Shown: positions 20,133 to 29,634, numbered from the stretch's first letter. The stretch is 64,000 nt of DNA from Symbiodinium sp. CCMP2592 (GCA_905221615.1 CAJNDT010001247.1:689827-753826), one strand, 5' to 3'. Notes: generated from the letters alone by a model not told the origin. Numbers and translations are program-made.

Positions 20133-21923
20133 TCACGCTCTCTGCGAGCTGTGCCCGGGCCGCGGCCTGAGCTGACCATTCGGAATAATCAATCCCGACT
20201 CGACATACTTCGCATAGCAGGCCTCGAGCGCTCGTTCCATGACTCTCAGCATCAATTTCCGTGCATGTGTTCGTCGGGAAAGCCTCGCCGGCCTTCCAAT
20301 AAAGTCCTCCTCCATGGCGCATGACCATGTGAGTATGTTCAAAACGAACGGGGCTCGTAAGGCCATGTCCTTGATGCAAAACATCAGGTGGTGGCAACGG
20401 TGTAGATTCGGCATGAAAGTAAACATGGGTCGACCCTGCTGGAATGCTTGATAAGCCAACCTCCCGTAGATCTTCAAAAACAAGAAACCACGGTTCGCGA
20501 TGCACAAAGCCCTTGCTGACGGAATCCAAAGCCTTTCTCGATGGAGCATTGAAATGAAGGCATTGATCTCAATAGCAGCCATCCAGCAGTTGTACAACAA
20601 AGTGCCATGGCCAATGCTTGCATGTCGTTCTTCACAAGCTGCAATGAAAAATCGCGTGAGTGTCAAAGTCGTCGACCCCTTGTGCCACCCGCCGCTCGGT
20701 GCCTCTGTGGCGTGTGGCCATCCAATAGTATCCCGCGTCAGTTTCCTAATGTAGGGATTCTCGCGCTGCGCAGTGCAGAAAGCAAAAAAAGAAGCTTCCA
20801 TGCTCTCGAATCTGGCAGGAAAGGATCTGCCGGGGAATTCGTATGACAACAAAGCCAACGCTGAAGAAATGAAGACTTTTCCTGCTCCGAGATGCCACCC
20901 GTGGAATAAGTCTTGGCCAGCAAACCCCGAATCGTCTGTACGATCGTGAGGGAGCATCATGAGGGCAGGAGGTTGCGGGTATGGTGGCACTTGGTTCAAA
21001 GTCTGGCGCCACCTCGGCTCTGGGCTTTCGAAGTCCTCGAAAGGGTAAGATGGTCTGTCTGCTAAGCAACAATGACAGATTCCAGCAGGATCCTTCTTCG
21101 ATGTTTCAGCCTTTGCACTGTTCCCGAAGGTACGTGACCAATTAAAAGCCTTGGCCAGAAAAGGCCAATCCCCAATGATGTTGATCACCGCCATGTAATA
21201 TGTCTCGCCGGTCAACGGGCACGTCATGCCATCCCGAAACAAAGCCCGGAGATCAGCAACGATGTGACTGAAGAGTTCCTCGAGCTGACAGGTTTTGTCG
21301 TCGTCATACAGAGCACGGGGCATGGTAGCCAAAAGAAACCTTGTTGCCCACGTATGTCCCAGCATGTTGAGCTCTTGCTTCAGGAATTCTTCAGTAGTAT
21401 GTAGACCGCGACTTGTTACATGGGAGCCCTTGCCGAGCACACTTCGGCAACTGATAATCATCAATGGCAGTTTTTTCTTACTTCGGCCTTCGTCTCCGTG
21501 TAACACAAGAGCGCAGGTTCTTGTCAGCTGCTCGGCACTTTTGGTAGCAAAAATGTCGTGGTTTGGAAACAATGCTTTGTAGCGCTCCCAGAAACAGCCC
21601 CATTGGCCGGCGGACCGTTGGTGATCCGGCTCTGTGAGCCCACTCAGACTGAAGAACAGATTGTTAGCCAAGATAAATTTCAGCCAGGCCGAGGGAAGCA
21701 AAGCAGGGACACTGTCAAAGGAGAGTGTCAAATGGCTCGTTTGAACCGGTAGTGCCAAGCCAACATCCCTGGCCAATCGATGAAATGCATCTTCCGAATC
21801 ATTCTCAGCTAGACGAGCAATGCGGCCGATTGAAGTATGTTCGGCTGCCGGCACTTCCTCGACCACCGCCCGTGCCGAGCGCACGGCGGTGACACACGGG
21901 GCCTCAGCACATCGAACCAGAAA
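20133..21923 (-). CDS. Large uncharacterised dinoflagellate-family protein (about 583+ codons, single block)
   Basis: An uninterrupted reading frame of more than 580 codons ends at a stop at 20133. From memory it matches an uncharacterised family repeated many times in Symbiodinium-type genomes. Conserved blocks in order are HGDEGRSKKKLPLMII (about residue 130), GDWPFLAKAFNWSR (about 240), a Cys/His cluster GICHCCLADRPSYPFEDF (about 270), DLFHGWHLGAGK (about 330), and EEDFIGRPARLSRR near the C terminus. No signal peptide or membrane helix is evident. The usual first residue would be a GTG at 21884 and no ATG precedes it before the stop at 21926, so the true 5' end is probably an upstream exon joined near 21900 (AG|G). 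Function is unknown. The Cys pair plus scattered acidic residues could fit a domesticated or degenerate transposase, but that is speculation. Confidence 0.8.
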   Translation of the reverse strand, partial: FLVRCAEAPCVTAVRSARAVVEEVPAAEHTSIGRIARLAENDSEDAFHRLARDVGLALPVQTSHLTLSFDSVPALLPSAWLKFILANNLFFSLSGLTEPDHQRSAGQWGCFWERYKALFPNHDIFATKSAEQLTRTCALVLHGDEGRSKKKLPLMIISCRSVLGKGSHVTSRGLHTTEEFLKQELNMLGHTWATRFLLATMPRALYDDDKTCQLEELFSHIVADLRALFRDGMTCPLTGETYYMAVINIIGDWPFLAKAFNWSRTFGNSAKAETSKKDPAGICHCCLADRPSYPFEDFESPEPRWRQTLNQVPPYPQPPALMMLPHDRTDDSGFAGQDLFHGWHLGAGKVFISSALALLSYEFPGRSFPARFESMEASFFAFCTAQRENPYIRKLTRDTIGWPHATEAPSGGWHKGSTTLTLTRFFIAACEERHASIGHGTLLYNCWMAAIEINAFISMLHRERLWIPSARALCIANRGFLFLKIYGRLAYQAFQQGRPMFTFMPNLHRCHHLMFCIKDMALRAPFVLNILTWSCAMEEDFIGRPARLSRRTHARKLMLRVMERALEACYAKYVESGLIIPNGQLRPRPGHSSQRA

Positions 21924-22119
21924 TCATTAACAGCACAGTGCGGAGGGCGAGTGGAAAGCAACATGTATAATGCTCATGATGCATTGCAGAATTGCCGAAT
22001 GCCAGCACAGCAGAATCTTTTCAGGTCAGAGGCAGCAGCAAAGTGAAGACATGCGTTCATGTAACACAATCTAGTCGTCACTTCATTGATTATCACGATA
22101 TCACAAGCGCAAGCCAGGT

Positions 22120-22918
22120 CTAGGCTGGTTTATGCTTGAAGCTTCTGTACACGATGTATGTCATATACACCGACACTGAGGCGTCCATGTCCGGCTTCAC
22201 ATTGTCGCCGCCGGATCTGGTGTTTCTGCAGCCAGGCGTGTCTTAGGGATTTCAGGGCAGTCAGAAGTGCAAAGCATGACATTGCGATATAGCATGCAGC
22301 CAGCTTGAAGTAGGTGCTGCCACGGTACCCTTGAATTTCTCGATAAGTGCCGCCTCCAACATTGCTGGTCCGCACTCCTCCTCTGAGATGTGCAGCACAC
22401 ACATGTCTTGCCATTTGTCACGCTGCCATCGGTATCCATAGAGCCGGTTTTCCCAACGCCAAGTTGGGCTATGAGTAAAGCCCACCTTGAAAATCATTGG
22501 AGCATGCCTTGTCAGCAAAGTAGACACAACATGTATTGAATGTCCCAAGACCCCACCAGCTGATACTGATCTCAGAGGCAGTCGCCAGTGTATGTGTTCA
22601 TGCTGGTCCACAGACTTAAGATCAGCTACCACATCATCGTCCAGAAGCACTCCCGAAGACACATGATTGCGCCAGGCTGATCGAGCTGGATGGCTGGGTG
22701 TGCTGCTGGTCCGAGGCCCCATGTCTGTGGGTTGCGGAGGCGAGATTTCAGAATCATTCTTCAAGGCAACGACGCGACTGCGCTTTGGCATGGGTTCTTC
22801 CCATGGAAAAGGGCCTTCATGTTCCTCGGAGCATAAGCCCATCTCATGCTGGTTTATGAGTGCACTAGAGCGATACAGTTTGACTTCAGTGCAATCAAGA
22901 GGCTGAGCGATGACTGGT
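22120..22918 (-). CDS. Two-exon gene, GIY-YIG-like dinoflagellate family
   Basis: Exon 22329-22918 (ATG at 22842, frame open to about 22918) ends AAATTCAAGG|GTACCG. Exon 22120-22241 begins after CCTAAG and ends at TAG 22120-22122. Removing the 87-nt GT-AG intron (22242-22328) keeps frame and joins ALIEKFK to DTPGCRNTRSGGD. Starting at the ATG the product is 211 aa. Residues 115-211 hold the recognisable domain: FKVGFTHSPTWRWEN, YGYRWQRDKWQDM, MLEAALIEKF, GCRN, then YMTYIVYRSFKHKP at the end. I know this as a common Symbiodinium family. The K-V-G-x-T, R and E/LIEKF layout suggests a GIY-YIG-type nuclease fold (inference; the canonical GIY tripeptide is not evident). The N-terminal 100 residues are Ser/Pro-rich and probably disordered. 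Confidence 0.75.
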
Positions 22919-22998
22919 CAAGAGGTCCCAGAGTTCCAGCTCTGGGCTTTCCATGGTACAGCGCTGAGCACGGTGCTATATAGAAATACTGCGCTTCT

Positions 22999-23316
22999 CT
23001 AGCTTGTTAGCTTTAACCGGGCTTTACGGATGTTGCGTGTGCTCGTGTCCTGATGTGCAAGCATGACGGAGCCAAAGCTAAGCACAATGTTTGTTGCCCC
23101 GGACCACTCCCACACACGCTGCGAGACACAACCCCACGTCGGCCAAAAGGCTGCTTTCCAGGGCGCAGACTCCATCACCGACGGCTCGCGCCCACTGCCG
23201 CAGCGCGGGTCCAGGACCTGGCGAGGTCGGTGTATGGTTGAGGCAAGTAGGACGAAGATGGCTTCATGACATTGGCCACGAATGCAGAGCAAGTTTCTTT
23301 GCGTAGATTTGGCCAC
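22999..23316 (-). CDS. Possible 5' coding sequence, unidentified
   Basis: The minus-strand frame contains MESAPWKAAFWPTWGCVSQR and stays open to 22999. It lies just upstream of the two-exon gene at 22.1-22.9 kb. A second possible start (MESPELELWDLL, about 22955) lies closer but is out of frame with the main exon by one base. I cannot decide which, if either, is the true N terminus. Confidence 0.25.
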   Translation of the reverse strand: MAKSTQRNLLCIRGQCHEAIFVLLASTIHRPRQVLDPRCGSGREPSVMESAPWKAAFWPTWGCVSQRVWEWSGATNIVLSFGSVMLAHQDTSTRNIRKARLKLTS

Positions 23317-23647
23317 GAACAGCCAGGACTGGGTTGCTTCCCGTGTCCCCCCACAGGACTGAACTCTGTCCCAGCAGCTCCATCTAGTTGCAGAGCCGTG
23401 ACAAAGCAGCTAACACAGCACTCAATCATTTCATGAAATGAGGCAGTTTTGAGAACTGCCACGTATGACAGTTCCAGCTAGGTGTGGGACAAACCACAAC
23501 CTGAGCTAGTCTGTGACAGAAGCCATCAGCACAATATCGATCGGTAGCCCAACGAGCCAGACTCAACAGTTATACGCAAGATTCTTTGGATAAGTGTTCC
23601 GAAGCTACACATGCACCTCGTGCCGAAGGCTAGCAAAACAAAATCAT

Positions 23648-23818
23648 TCACTTGGCTCCTCTCTTGGCTGCAGGCTTTGCCTTCGCCTTGGCCTTTGGAG
23701 CTCTCCTGCGATCCGGCGACTTCTGCGGGCCATCTGCTGGAGCACCGGCAGCAGGAGTCTTGGCAAAGAACTTCTTGGCATTCCTTACAATCAGATGGTG
23801 GAATGGTTGAAGCGAACC
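23648..23818 (-). CDS. Last exon of the long minus-strand gene (Lys/Ala-rich tail)
   Basis: Opens after the acceptor-like ACATGCAG and ends at TGA 23648-23650. The encoded tail includes NAKKFFAKTPAAG, then a basic stretch of alternating Lys-Ala (KAKAKAKPAAKRGAK). It is presumed to be the C terminus of the gene starting at 31550, because the coding exons run continuously on this strand toward it. The basic tail would suit nucleic-acid binding or nuclear import (inference). Confidence 0.55.
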   Translation of the reverse strand, partial: GSLQPFHHLIVRNAKKFFAKTPAAGAPADGPQKSPDRRRAPKAKAKAKPAAKRGAK

Positions 23819-24159
23819 CTGCATGTCATGACACACAAACGAAAACAATCCTGAGAATCTCATACCAAGCTGCCTGACTTGTACTTCACAAGCAGTCGCA
23901 CGGCTGGCCCTTGGTTTGCACGGACGAGCTTTATCCAGCACACATATAGGTTGGCCATAGTAGCATCACGGGGTCTGGGCACTTGGCACAAAGGTTGCAT
24001 TCCGCAGCTTCGCTTCTATGTCCCCGAACCACCTTACAGCATGACTCGATCGGGATAGGGAAGCATCACATGTGCGTTGTTGGGTTGAGCAAACAGCTGT
24101 AGTTCATTGCAGGGGAAGGGAGCAAGTTCAGCCCAACGCAAACGTAATTGAGGTCCTAG

Positions 24160-24262
24160 CCCATCACTGTAGCCTTCGGCCTCTCCCTTCGCAAGTTGAT
24201 CGTTGATCAGCTCATACTCCTTCCCCATGCTTGTCAGATGGCCCTCGATGGTGGTAACGGAC
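24160..24262 (-). CDS. Exon of the long minus-strand gene (helical segment)
   Basis: After ATGCCTTCAG the frame reads TTIEGHLTSMGKEYELINDQ and LAKGEAEGYSDG, a predicted helical segment, and follows the Leu/Lys helix of the previous exon as expected for this family. The 3' border is uncertain; the frame stays open to 24034. The junction phase with the preceding exon is not resolved. Confidence 0.5.
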
Positions 24263-24363
24263 CTGAAGGCATGTCTTAGCATCGACGGGGTTGCATCAGC
24301 GGTTGTATGACTCTTGTTGGATTCTTGTGAAATGCTGAGGGTTGCACTGAGTGACATCCTTAC

Positions 24364-24454
24364 CAGAGTAGGCCCGTAGATCCTTGATCAAGCTGCGGAG
24401 CTTCGAGGACTTGGCCAGTAGGTTCTCGAGGAACCGCTGCGCCGTGGCTTTTTG
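24364..24454 (-). CDS. Exon of the long minus-strand gene (Leu/Lys helix)
   Basis: Entered at CTTGGCAG and left at the classic donor CTCTG|GTAAGG. It encodes QKATAQRFLENLLAKSSKLR followed by SLIKDLRAYS, a strongly amphipathic helix likely to form a coiled coil. An alternative entry about 20 bp upstream is possible, because the phase with the previous exon fits only with a GC donor there. Confidence 0.6.
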
Positions 24455-24555
24455 CTGCCAAGACAGGGTAGCTGGTGTGCATGCACTTATATGAGTACAC
24501 AAGTCTAGACTGTCACGGAGGGCGAAGTCCGCTGCCGCAGGCCTCGACCGATGAC

Positions 24556-24659
24556 CTGCCATTGGCCTGCTGGGGCGCCGAGGTTGCGGTGGAGCGTTTC
24601 ATGGCCGCCGACAAGTCGCCAAACTCCTTGTCAGCATCCAGCTCCAAGGGCGCAGCAGC
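24556..24659 (-). CDS. Exon of the long minus-strand gene
   Basis: Acceptor ATTCTCTGCAG, then AAAPLELDADKEFGDLSAAM and KRSTATSAPQQANG. The donor is AATGGCAG|GTCATC, or a GC donor a few bases earlier that would phase better with the next exon. The intron before it (24660-24757, 98 nt) is GT-AG and in phase 0. The exon lacks an ATG-initiated frame, so simple frame scanning would miss it. Confidence 0.6.
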
Positions 24660-24757
24660 CTGCAGAGAATGTGTCAGTATTGAGCTAGACATATCCGACT
24701 TTAAGTAATCTCTTCAAGAGCTTAAGTGCATTGGGCTGCCTTCCTCCGATCCCTCAC

Positions 24758-24845
24758 CTCTTCAGTGGTCTCGTGGGCTTCGCAATGCTCAGCTCTCTCC
24801 CTGACGGTGACCCAGTACTCCAATACCCCGTCGTATTTGTTCGAC
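24758..24845 (-). CDS. Exon of the long minus-strand gene (YDG-EYWV block)
   Basis: 88 nt entered after TGCCTAG and left at GAAGAG|GTGAGG. It encodes SNKYDGVLEYWVTVRERAEH plus an acidic tail. The [KR]-Y-D-G-x-x-E-Y-W-V motif is a hallmark block of this dinoflagellate family as I remember it. It joins the preceding exon by a GC-AG intron (24846-24933, 88 nt) restoring an Arg codon. Confidence 0.75.
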
Positions 24846-24933
24846 CTAGGCAGCATGCAGGCAAGCACTTTCGAAACCTTGCGACATGGGAGCAGTTCGC
24901 AACACGATATTAGCCCAAAACGAAGCAAGCTGC

Positions 24934-24990
24934 CGGATCAGGTTCTTGGGATCCGCCTCGCACACTTTCTTGGCACCGGCAATCCGAGAC
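24934..24990 (-). CDS. Exon of the long minus-strand gene (AKKVCE block)
   Basis: 57 nt encoding SRIAGAKKVCEADPKNLI with split codons at both ends. The left intron (24991-25077, 87 nt, GT-AG) splits a Trp codon. The right intron begins with GC (ATCCG|GCAGCT). Both junctions keep frame, which strongly supports the model. Confidence 0.75.
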
Positions 24991-25077
24991 CTTTGCTGCT
25001 ACGGTTTCACGGAGCATCTTGCAAGCAAGCTAAGCGGGGAGTGCAGAGATCGAAACACCAAAGGCACAGGCGGAGAC

Positions 25078-25187
25078 CAGCCCAGCTCTGTCTTCATCTC
25101 TCCTTCGGAATACCAGCCTTCGTCCTTCTTGGTCTCAAAGCGTTTCACCCGCTTCACGATGAGAAGGAGCTCGGCAAAGAACTTGTC
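25078..25187 (-). CDS. Exon of the long minus-strand gene (EGWYSEGEM block)
   Basis: 110 nt beginning at CGTCAG|GACAAG and ending GGCTG|GTCTCC. It encodes KFFAELLLIVKRVKRFETKK then DEGWYSEGEMKTELGW, a conserved block of the family. The preceding 669-nt intron (25188-25856) starts with GA and carries the pyrimidine/purine-rich tract. Confidence 0.75.
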
Positions 25188-25559
25188 CTGACGCATGGCT
25201 TCAAGATAACCTACGAAGGTGCGTGGGCTAGTTTGATACGTACATTTCGTCACTGCACAACGGAGTTTTTCAACAGTCCAGCTATGTTCTATGCTCTTGT
25301 CTCCAACGACTTTGTGAATGACTGAAGAATCTTGAATCCACTAAAGTGTATAATGTTTCAGAGTTTTAGGTATACGGTGTATTACATAGAATTCATATAA
25401 GAGTTTCTACCTATATACGTTCAATTACCTAACTGTTTGTATTCTATACAAAAAATCTAGTTGATTGATCTTATTATTAGGCTCGGTTGCCGTCATCCAG
25501 CACTGCTCGGTGCAGGTTTCTCTTTCTCGAAAAAAGCAGTATATGGTCTGGTTCTATCT

Positions 25560-25850
25560 CGCGCACCCTATCTCGCTCTATGTCTCCCCCTCTCCCTCTC
25601 TCTCGCTTCCTCTGTCTCTCTCTTTCTCCCTCTCTCCCCCTTTGCGTGGACGGAGCTTTTGAGCTCGCTTTGGTCCCTCCCTCTCTCGCTCTTTCTCTCC
25701 CCCTCTTGTGCCCAGCGGAGAGACAGAGAGAGACGGAGAGACAAAGAAATGGAGACAGAGAGAAAAGGCGACGAAGAAGAGAATTTCAATCATTAAACTC
25801 AGCAGCTCCAAAGGGCGAAGGGCGAGAGCGAGGGAGATAGAGAGAGCGAG
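25560..25850. repeat. CT-rich tract followed by GA-rich tract inside an intron
   Basis: About 150 bp of (CT)n-like sequence (25560-25705) is followed by about 130 bp of (GA)n-like sequence on the same strand, making a loose inverted repeat within the GA-AG intron 25188-25856. Reading frames across it give only Ser/Leu or Arg/Glu repeats and are not coding. Confidence 0.8.
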
Positions 25851-25856
25851 GCTGTC

Positions 25857-26021
25857 CTTGTCCCCATTCAAATGGATGAGCAAATCCGTCATTTCATCCC
25901 TGGCCGTGGTGCCGGAGTTCCAGCGGTCGGAAACGTACTTCGGTGCCGCGAGGTCGGTTCGCTTCTTCTTGGGCCGAACCATTCGATAAAGGCGGGCTCT
26001 GGCAGCAGCTTGAAGAAGTTC
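25857..26021 (-). CDS. Exon of the long minus-strand gene (RLYRMVRPKKK block)
   Basis: Exactly 55 codons between GAGCACAG| and GACAAG|GACAGC. It encodes LLQAAARARLYRMVRPKKKR and then YVSDRWNSGTTARDEMTDLL. The R-L-Y-R-x-x-x-P and W-x-x-G blocks are familiar from Symbiodinium relatives. The donor is GA, and AG|GAC is repeated at both ends of the following intron, as is typical of dinoflagellates. Confidence 0.75.
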
Positions 26022-26069
26022 CTGTGCTCCCGATCTCAGACAACAGGCACTATACGTAAGAGTTGGAGT

Positions 26070-26500
26070 TTTGATCGTTTGGCTGCAGTCCAAGTGCGCG
26101 TCGGGTTTTCGGCCGTCGCTGTCTCTTGGCAGGCCTTTCGAGATCCTCTTCCTGCTCGGATGGCTCGGCTGCTTCACTGGCTTCCGGAACGGTGTCCTGC
26201 GCATCGGGGGCTTGGTATGCAGAAACCATGCGGGCAATTGTCGACTACGTGCGTGTAGTGAAAACTATATATCTTAGAAGTCCTCATCCTCCTTGGCGAC
26301 TTGCAGGGGCTCGGAAGATCCATTCGGGGTAGCAGTCGAAGAGGGAAGCTGGGATTCCTGGAAGCAACATGTGTATATATACATGGTACATCAAGTTTTT
26401 GCATAGCATCGCAGACGATTAGACTGTATTGCGACTGAAGAGCGCTCGCTGCGATTGTTTCTGAATCTTCCTCAACTCCAGTGGCACCCTCCTGTCGCAT
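26070..26500 (-). CDS. Probable acidic linker exons of the long gene
   Basis: Three minus-strand stretches look coding: 26417-26491 (GATGVEEDSETIAASALQ), about 26285-26358 (ESQLPSSTATPNGSSEPLQV, acidic end) and about 26080-26205 (DAQDTVPEASEAAEPSEQEE followed by basic residues). They are low complexity, acidic then basic, and likely a disordered linker. Several acceptors end in CAG, but the exact junctions are unresolved. Confidence 0.45.
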
Positions 26501-26589
26501 GTTCGAAAAGCACAGCACGTCGTGTCATGCTCGACAAGCCAAGCCTGCGAAACACTGACATGCGTCAACTTCTGAATGGTTTGAATTAG

Positions 26590-26722
26590 CAATCCAAGGT
26601 TCCTTGGGATCCTGGGGCGGTACCGGCTGGGGCGGTAGCGGCTGCGGCGGAGCTGGCGAAGGGGCTGCGTCCAGGGCTTCCAGAGCCTCGCCGAAAGGAT
26701 GGGCGTGGCAAGTTCCATGCAC
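26590..26722 (-). CDS. Probable Pro-rich exon of the long gene
   Basis: After ATGTGTAG the frame reads HGTCHAHPFGEALEALDAAP and then a PQPLPPQPVPPQDP run. Coding composition contrasts with the flanking AT-rich DNA. The 3' limit is uncertain. Confidence 0.45.
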
Positions 26723-26844
26723 CTACACATAATTGTTACATTTGCTGCATGTATATGTGATACATCTTCACTGTATGGTTGGCAAGCACGTCGATACCCA
26801 ACTGCCGTCGTTCAAGTATGCTGAAGTCAATCAAGTGAAGACTA

Positions 26845-26970
26845 TTTGTGCGGACTGGGAGCTTCAATCTCTCGTAGCAGCTGCTGCTCTTGTATCAAGA
26901 GATCATGGTCTGAGTAGGCTTCTGCAAGAACCGCCTGAAACCCTTCTCCCAAGGTCGCACAGCTCCATTG
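26845..26970 (-). CDS. Probable helical exon of the long gene
   Basis: The minus strand reads LGEGFQAVLAEAYSDHDLLI then QEQQLLREIEAP, a good helix. A GC or GT donor probably lies just before the in-frame stop at 26842-26844. No ATG is present, which fits an internal exon. Confidence 0.45.
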
Positions 26971-27323
26971 CTTGGACATGGCCACCGACCGAGGATATAC
27001 GTGTATATCCTTCGCGACTCAGACAGCACTGGGAGCCTTAATTAAGTTCAGGCAGTACACACAAGCATTGACCTGAATGTGCAGCGAAGCGGGAACCAAG
27101 ACCAAGACCCCATGCAGGTGATTCAAACGCAAGCAGCAGCACTGCATAGACGCAATTTTGAACACTTCAGTTCCTCGGTAGCAGATGTGCACGGAACCCG
27201 GAACCCCATCCGCACAATCGGTCTGCTCGGCTGGACTGCATTAATCGGACCTCGAGACCACACAGATCCTTGAGTAAAGGACACCGGACCCCAAGCTGCG
27301 CTACGTGTAGTATAGGCTTATGC

Positions 27324-27337
<14 letters not shown>

Positions 27338-27377
<40 letters not shown>

Positions 27378-27479
27378 GCTGCCACCACCCCGTATAATAG
27401 TGGTATAGTAGGAATATAGTAGGGCCCTAATATAATATTAATATAATCCTTATGATCACTATTACAGGGTGGGGGCAGC

Positions 27480-27525
<46 letters not shown>
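27338..27525. repeat. (TA)n microsatellite split by an F2 element
   Basis: TA repeat at 27339-27371 and again from 27486 to 27525. The F2 MITE lies exactly between, so the element landed in a TA microsatellite. Confidence 0.85.
27372..27485. mobile_element. F2 element within (TA)n
   Basis: TTAGAAGCTGCCaCCACCCc ... GGGTGGGGGCAGCTTCTAA. The target octamer is TATATATA, in agreement with the 8-bp duplications of the other copies. It lies in an intron of the long gene. Confidence 0.8.
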
Positions 27526-27528
<3 letters not shown>

Positions 27529-27719
27529 GGGGATTATACGGGATCATATGTCATAGGCGCACGTGAGGTCGACTGGGATGGGCCGGGGCCAACTTGGTTT
27601 GTTTACGCGTCCTTTCTTTGGGTTGTTCTGTCTTTGGATAGCAGCAGGAGTATATATGTGTGTGCTAAGTGGGGTTTGCGGGCCAGGCCATCTTCCATAC
27701 GAGCTTGATGTAGTGTCTA

Positions 27720-28030
27720 CGGGGACCATGTAAATCCTTAAACTATACAACCTATAAAACCCTACTTTGGCACTACGCCTTTTTATGGGTTTTGTACGCT
27801 TTTTTATGGGTTTCCGATGGGTTAAATATGGGTTTTCAAAAAGTAGGTTTTGCGTAAGAACCGGGTTCTTGCGTAAGGGAATACGGGTTGTTACGGGAAG
27901 AATACGGGTTCCGTACGGGTGATTATGGGTTTTACATATAAAAACCTGCTTTCTAGTAGTATAAAATATATTAAAAGTATATAAATCTATACTTAACTGT
28001 TTAAAAAGTAGGATAACGCGTAAGCCTGTT
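27720..28030. repeat. TATGGGTTTT / TACGGGTT degenerate repeats
   Basis: Short direct repeats of the type TATGGGTTTTgtac, TACGGGTTnnTACGGG. AT-rich DNA without coding signal, within the intron upstream of the 26.9 kb exon. Confidence 0.5.
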
Positions 28031-28098
28031 TGGCTAGTCTAGCACAACTGATATACTTCCAGCCAGCAAGCTCTGAAGCGACCCCTGAACACAGCTAC

Positions 28099-28362
28099 CT
28101 TTGCAGCTTCTGCGGTGGAGCAGGCATAAAGGGCGCCCACTGAACCGGCAATCTGAGGCTTTTGCCTCCTCTAAGATAATTGTAAACGGAAACCAGGCCG
28201 ACATGCTGAAAAATCTCATTCACCTCGGCACTATCTGGATCCCTGGCAAAAGATTCGAGAGCCGAAGGCAAAGGGTCAGGCAAGTTCGGGCAGCCCCGGC
28301 CAGTGACTTTCAAGTCACCGAATATTCCAGCCACAGCACGAGCGAACTTCACCGGATAGTTC
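28099..28362 (-). CDS. Exon of the long gene (NYPVKFARAV block)
   Basis: 264 nt between CTCAG| and CAAAG|GTAGCT. It encodes YPVKFARAVAGIFGDLKVTG and a Pro/Leu-rich remainder including VYNYLRGGKSLRLPVQWAPF. The T-E-x-Y-P-x-x-F junction formed with the previous exon is the signature that fixes the GC-AG intron. Confidence 0.75.
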
Positions 28363-28485
28363 CTGAGCATTCTCTTCTTGGGTTGGTTTGGGGCCTGGGC
28401 TTTGCCTAAATATAGTTACTCGGGTTAGATGGAATCAGGGAAATGGAGAAGTGGTGTGTTCGTGATCATATATAAGACAAGAAGC

Positions 28486-28706
28486 TCCGTTGATTTCAAG
28501 GCTTTGGTGCCAGTCCATGTTTCATTGCCATCAGCATCACGTTTGCGCTTGACAATAGGATTCTTATTGCTCTTGAGGGATTTGCGGGTTTCCTTCTTCA
28601 AAGGACCTTTGTCCAGGCAACGAATGAACTCACTATTGCTGTAGGCGTACTGCCTCTTGGCAGTGTGTCCTCCATAAAGACCCATCCACCAGCCAACTCG
28701 GACAAC
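28486..28706 (-). CDS. Exon of the long gene (WWMGLYGG block)
   Basis: 221 nt. It starts VVRVGWWMGLYGGHTAKRQY, continues AYSNSEFIRCLDKG and ends in GNETWTGTKALKST. The order WWM, YGG, KR, SN, LD.G, Y/WxGTKxL, TE is the family pattern I recall. Entered from a 120-nt GT-AG intron (28707-28826) and left through a GC-AG intron (28363-28485, 123 nt). Confidence 0.8.
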
Positions 28707-28826
28707 CTCGGCGGGTTCCACAATTGGGTATATTTCGTGCTAACATTCACACTTCTAGTTCGAACCCTTGCAGCAGCAATTAAGTGTAGCTAAGCCCTGA
28801 ACGGCCCGCAAGCCGCTTTGTCGGAC

Positions 28827-28941
28827 CATGCCACAAAGAACATGTCTAAAGGCCGGGTAGAACTCCATGGACGAGTTCCCAGGCTGTTCCAAGATCCAGG
28901 TCCCCCCGAGCGCAACTGCTAGGAGGAGTAGACAGGCGCAC
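28827..28941 (-). CDS. Exon of the long gene (WILEQP block)
   Basis: 115 nt encoding CACLLLLAVALGGTWILEQP and GNSSMEFYPAFRHVLCGM. The I-L-E-Q-P motif occupies the place of the E-N-V/E-N-P motif of C5 cytosine methyltransferases. The preceding intron (28942-29027, 86 nt) begins with GA: GAAAG|GACCAC ... CGTACAG|GTGCGC. Confidence 0.8.
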
Positions 28942-29027
28942 CTGTACGGTAAAGGCGAATTGTGTTTAGCTGTCATTGAGTAAAAAACAAGTACTCCAGT
29001 CACTAGCTGAACCCTCCCTGTGTGGTC

Positions 29028-29205
29028 CTTTCCATCATCATATTGCCATCCAGAACCGAAGGTTTCGTGGGGTCCCCTAGGCTGGCACAATAACTCCTCT
29101 TCGAGGTTCCTGCGTTGATGGCAGTCCACGAGGAGCACTTGATGCCAAACCACACGGCGAAGCTGCCCGGGATGCATTTCAGCAGGAACACGACGGCCAG
29201 CCTCG
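29028..29205 (-). CDS. Exon of the long gene (CSSW block)
   Basis: Encodes LAVVFLLKCIPGSFAVWFGI, then KCSSWTAINAGTSKRS and NMMMER. C-S-S-W sits where C5-methyltransferases have the catalytic P-C-Q. The upstream border is close to the CTA microsatellite: candidate acceptors are GTATAG and CCCAG, at 29208-29220. Confidence 0.75.
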
Positions 29206-29221
29206 GATGAACTGGGACTAT

Positions 29222-29223
29222 AC

Positions 29224-29293
<70 letters not shown>

Positions 29294-29355
29294 CACTACG
29301 ACTACCACGACCACTACGACGACGACGACTACTACTACTACTACTGCTACTGCTG

Positions 29356-29396
<41 letters not shown>

Positions 29397-29441
29397 ACTA
29401 CCACGAAAACACCTACTCCTACCCCTACTCCCATTTCACTC

Positions 29442-29504
<63 letters not shown>

Positions 29505-29566
29505 TACTACTAACGACCACGACCAAGACCACGACCACTACCACTACCGCTACTACCACTATACCA

Positions 29567-29634
<68 letters not shown>

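Noticed and set aside
25568..25840. Overlapping frames in the CT/GA tract
   Set aside because: Low-complexity intronic DNA lying within the GA-AG intron 25188-25856.
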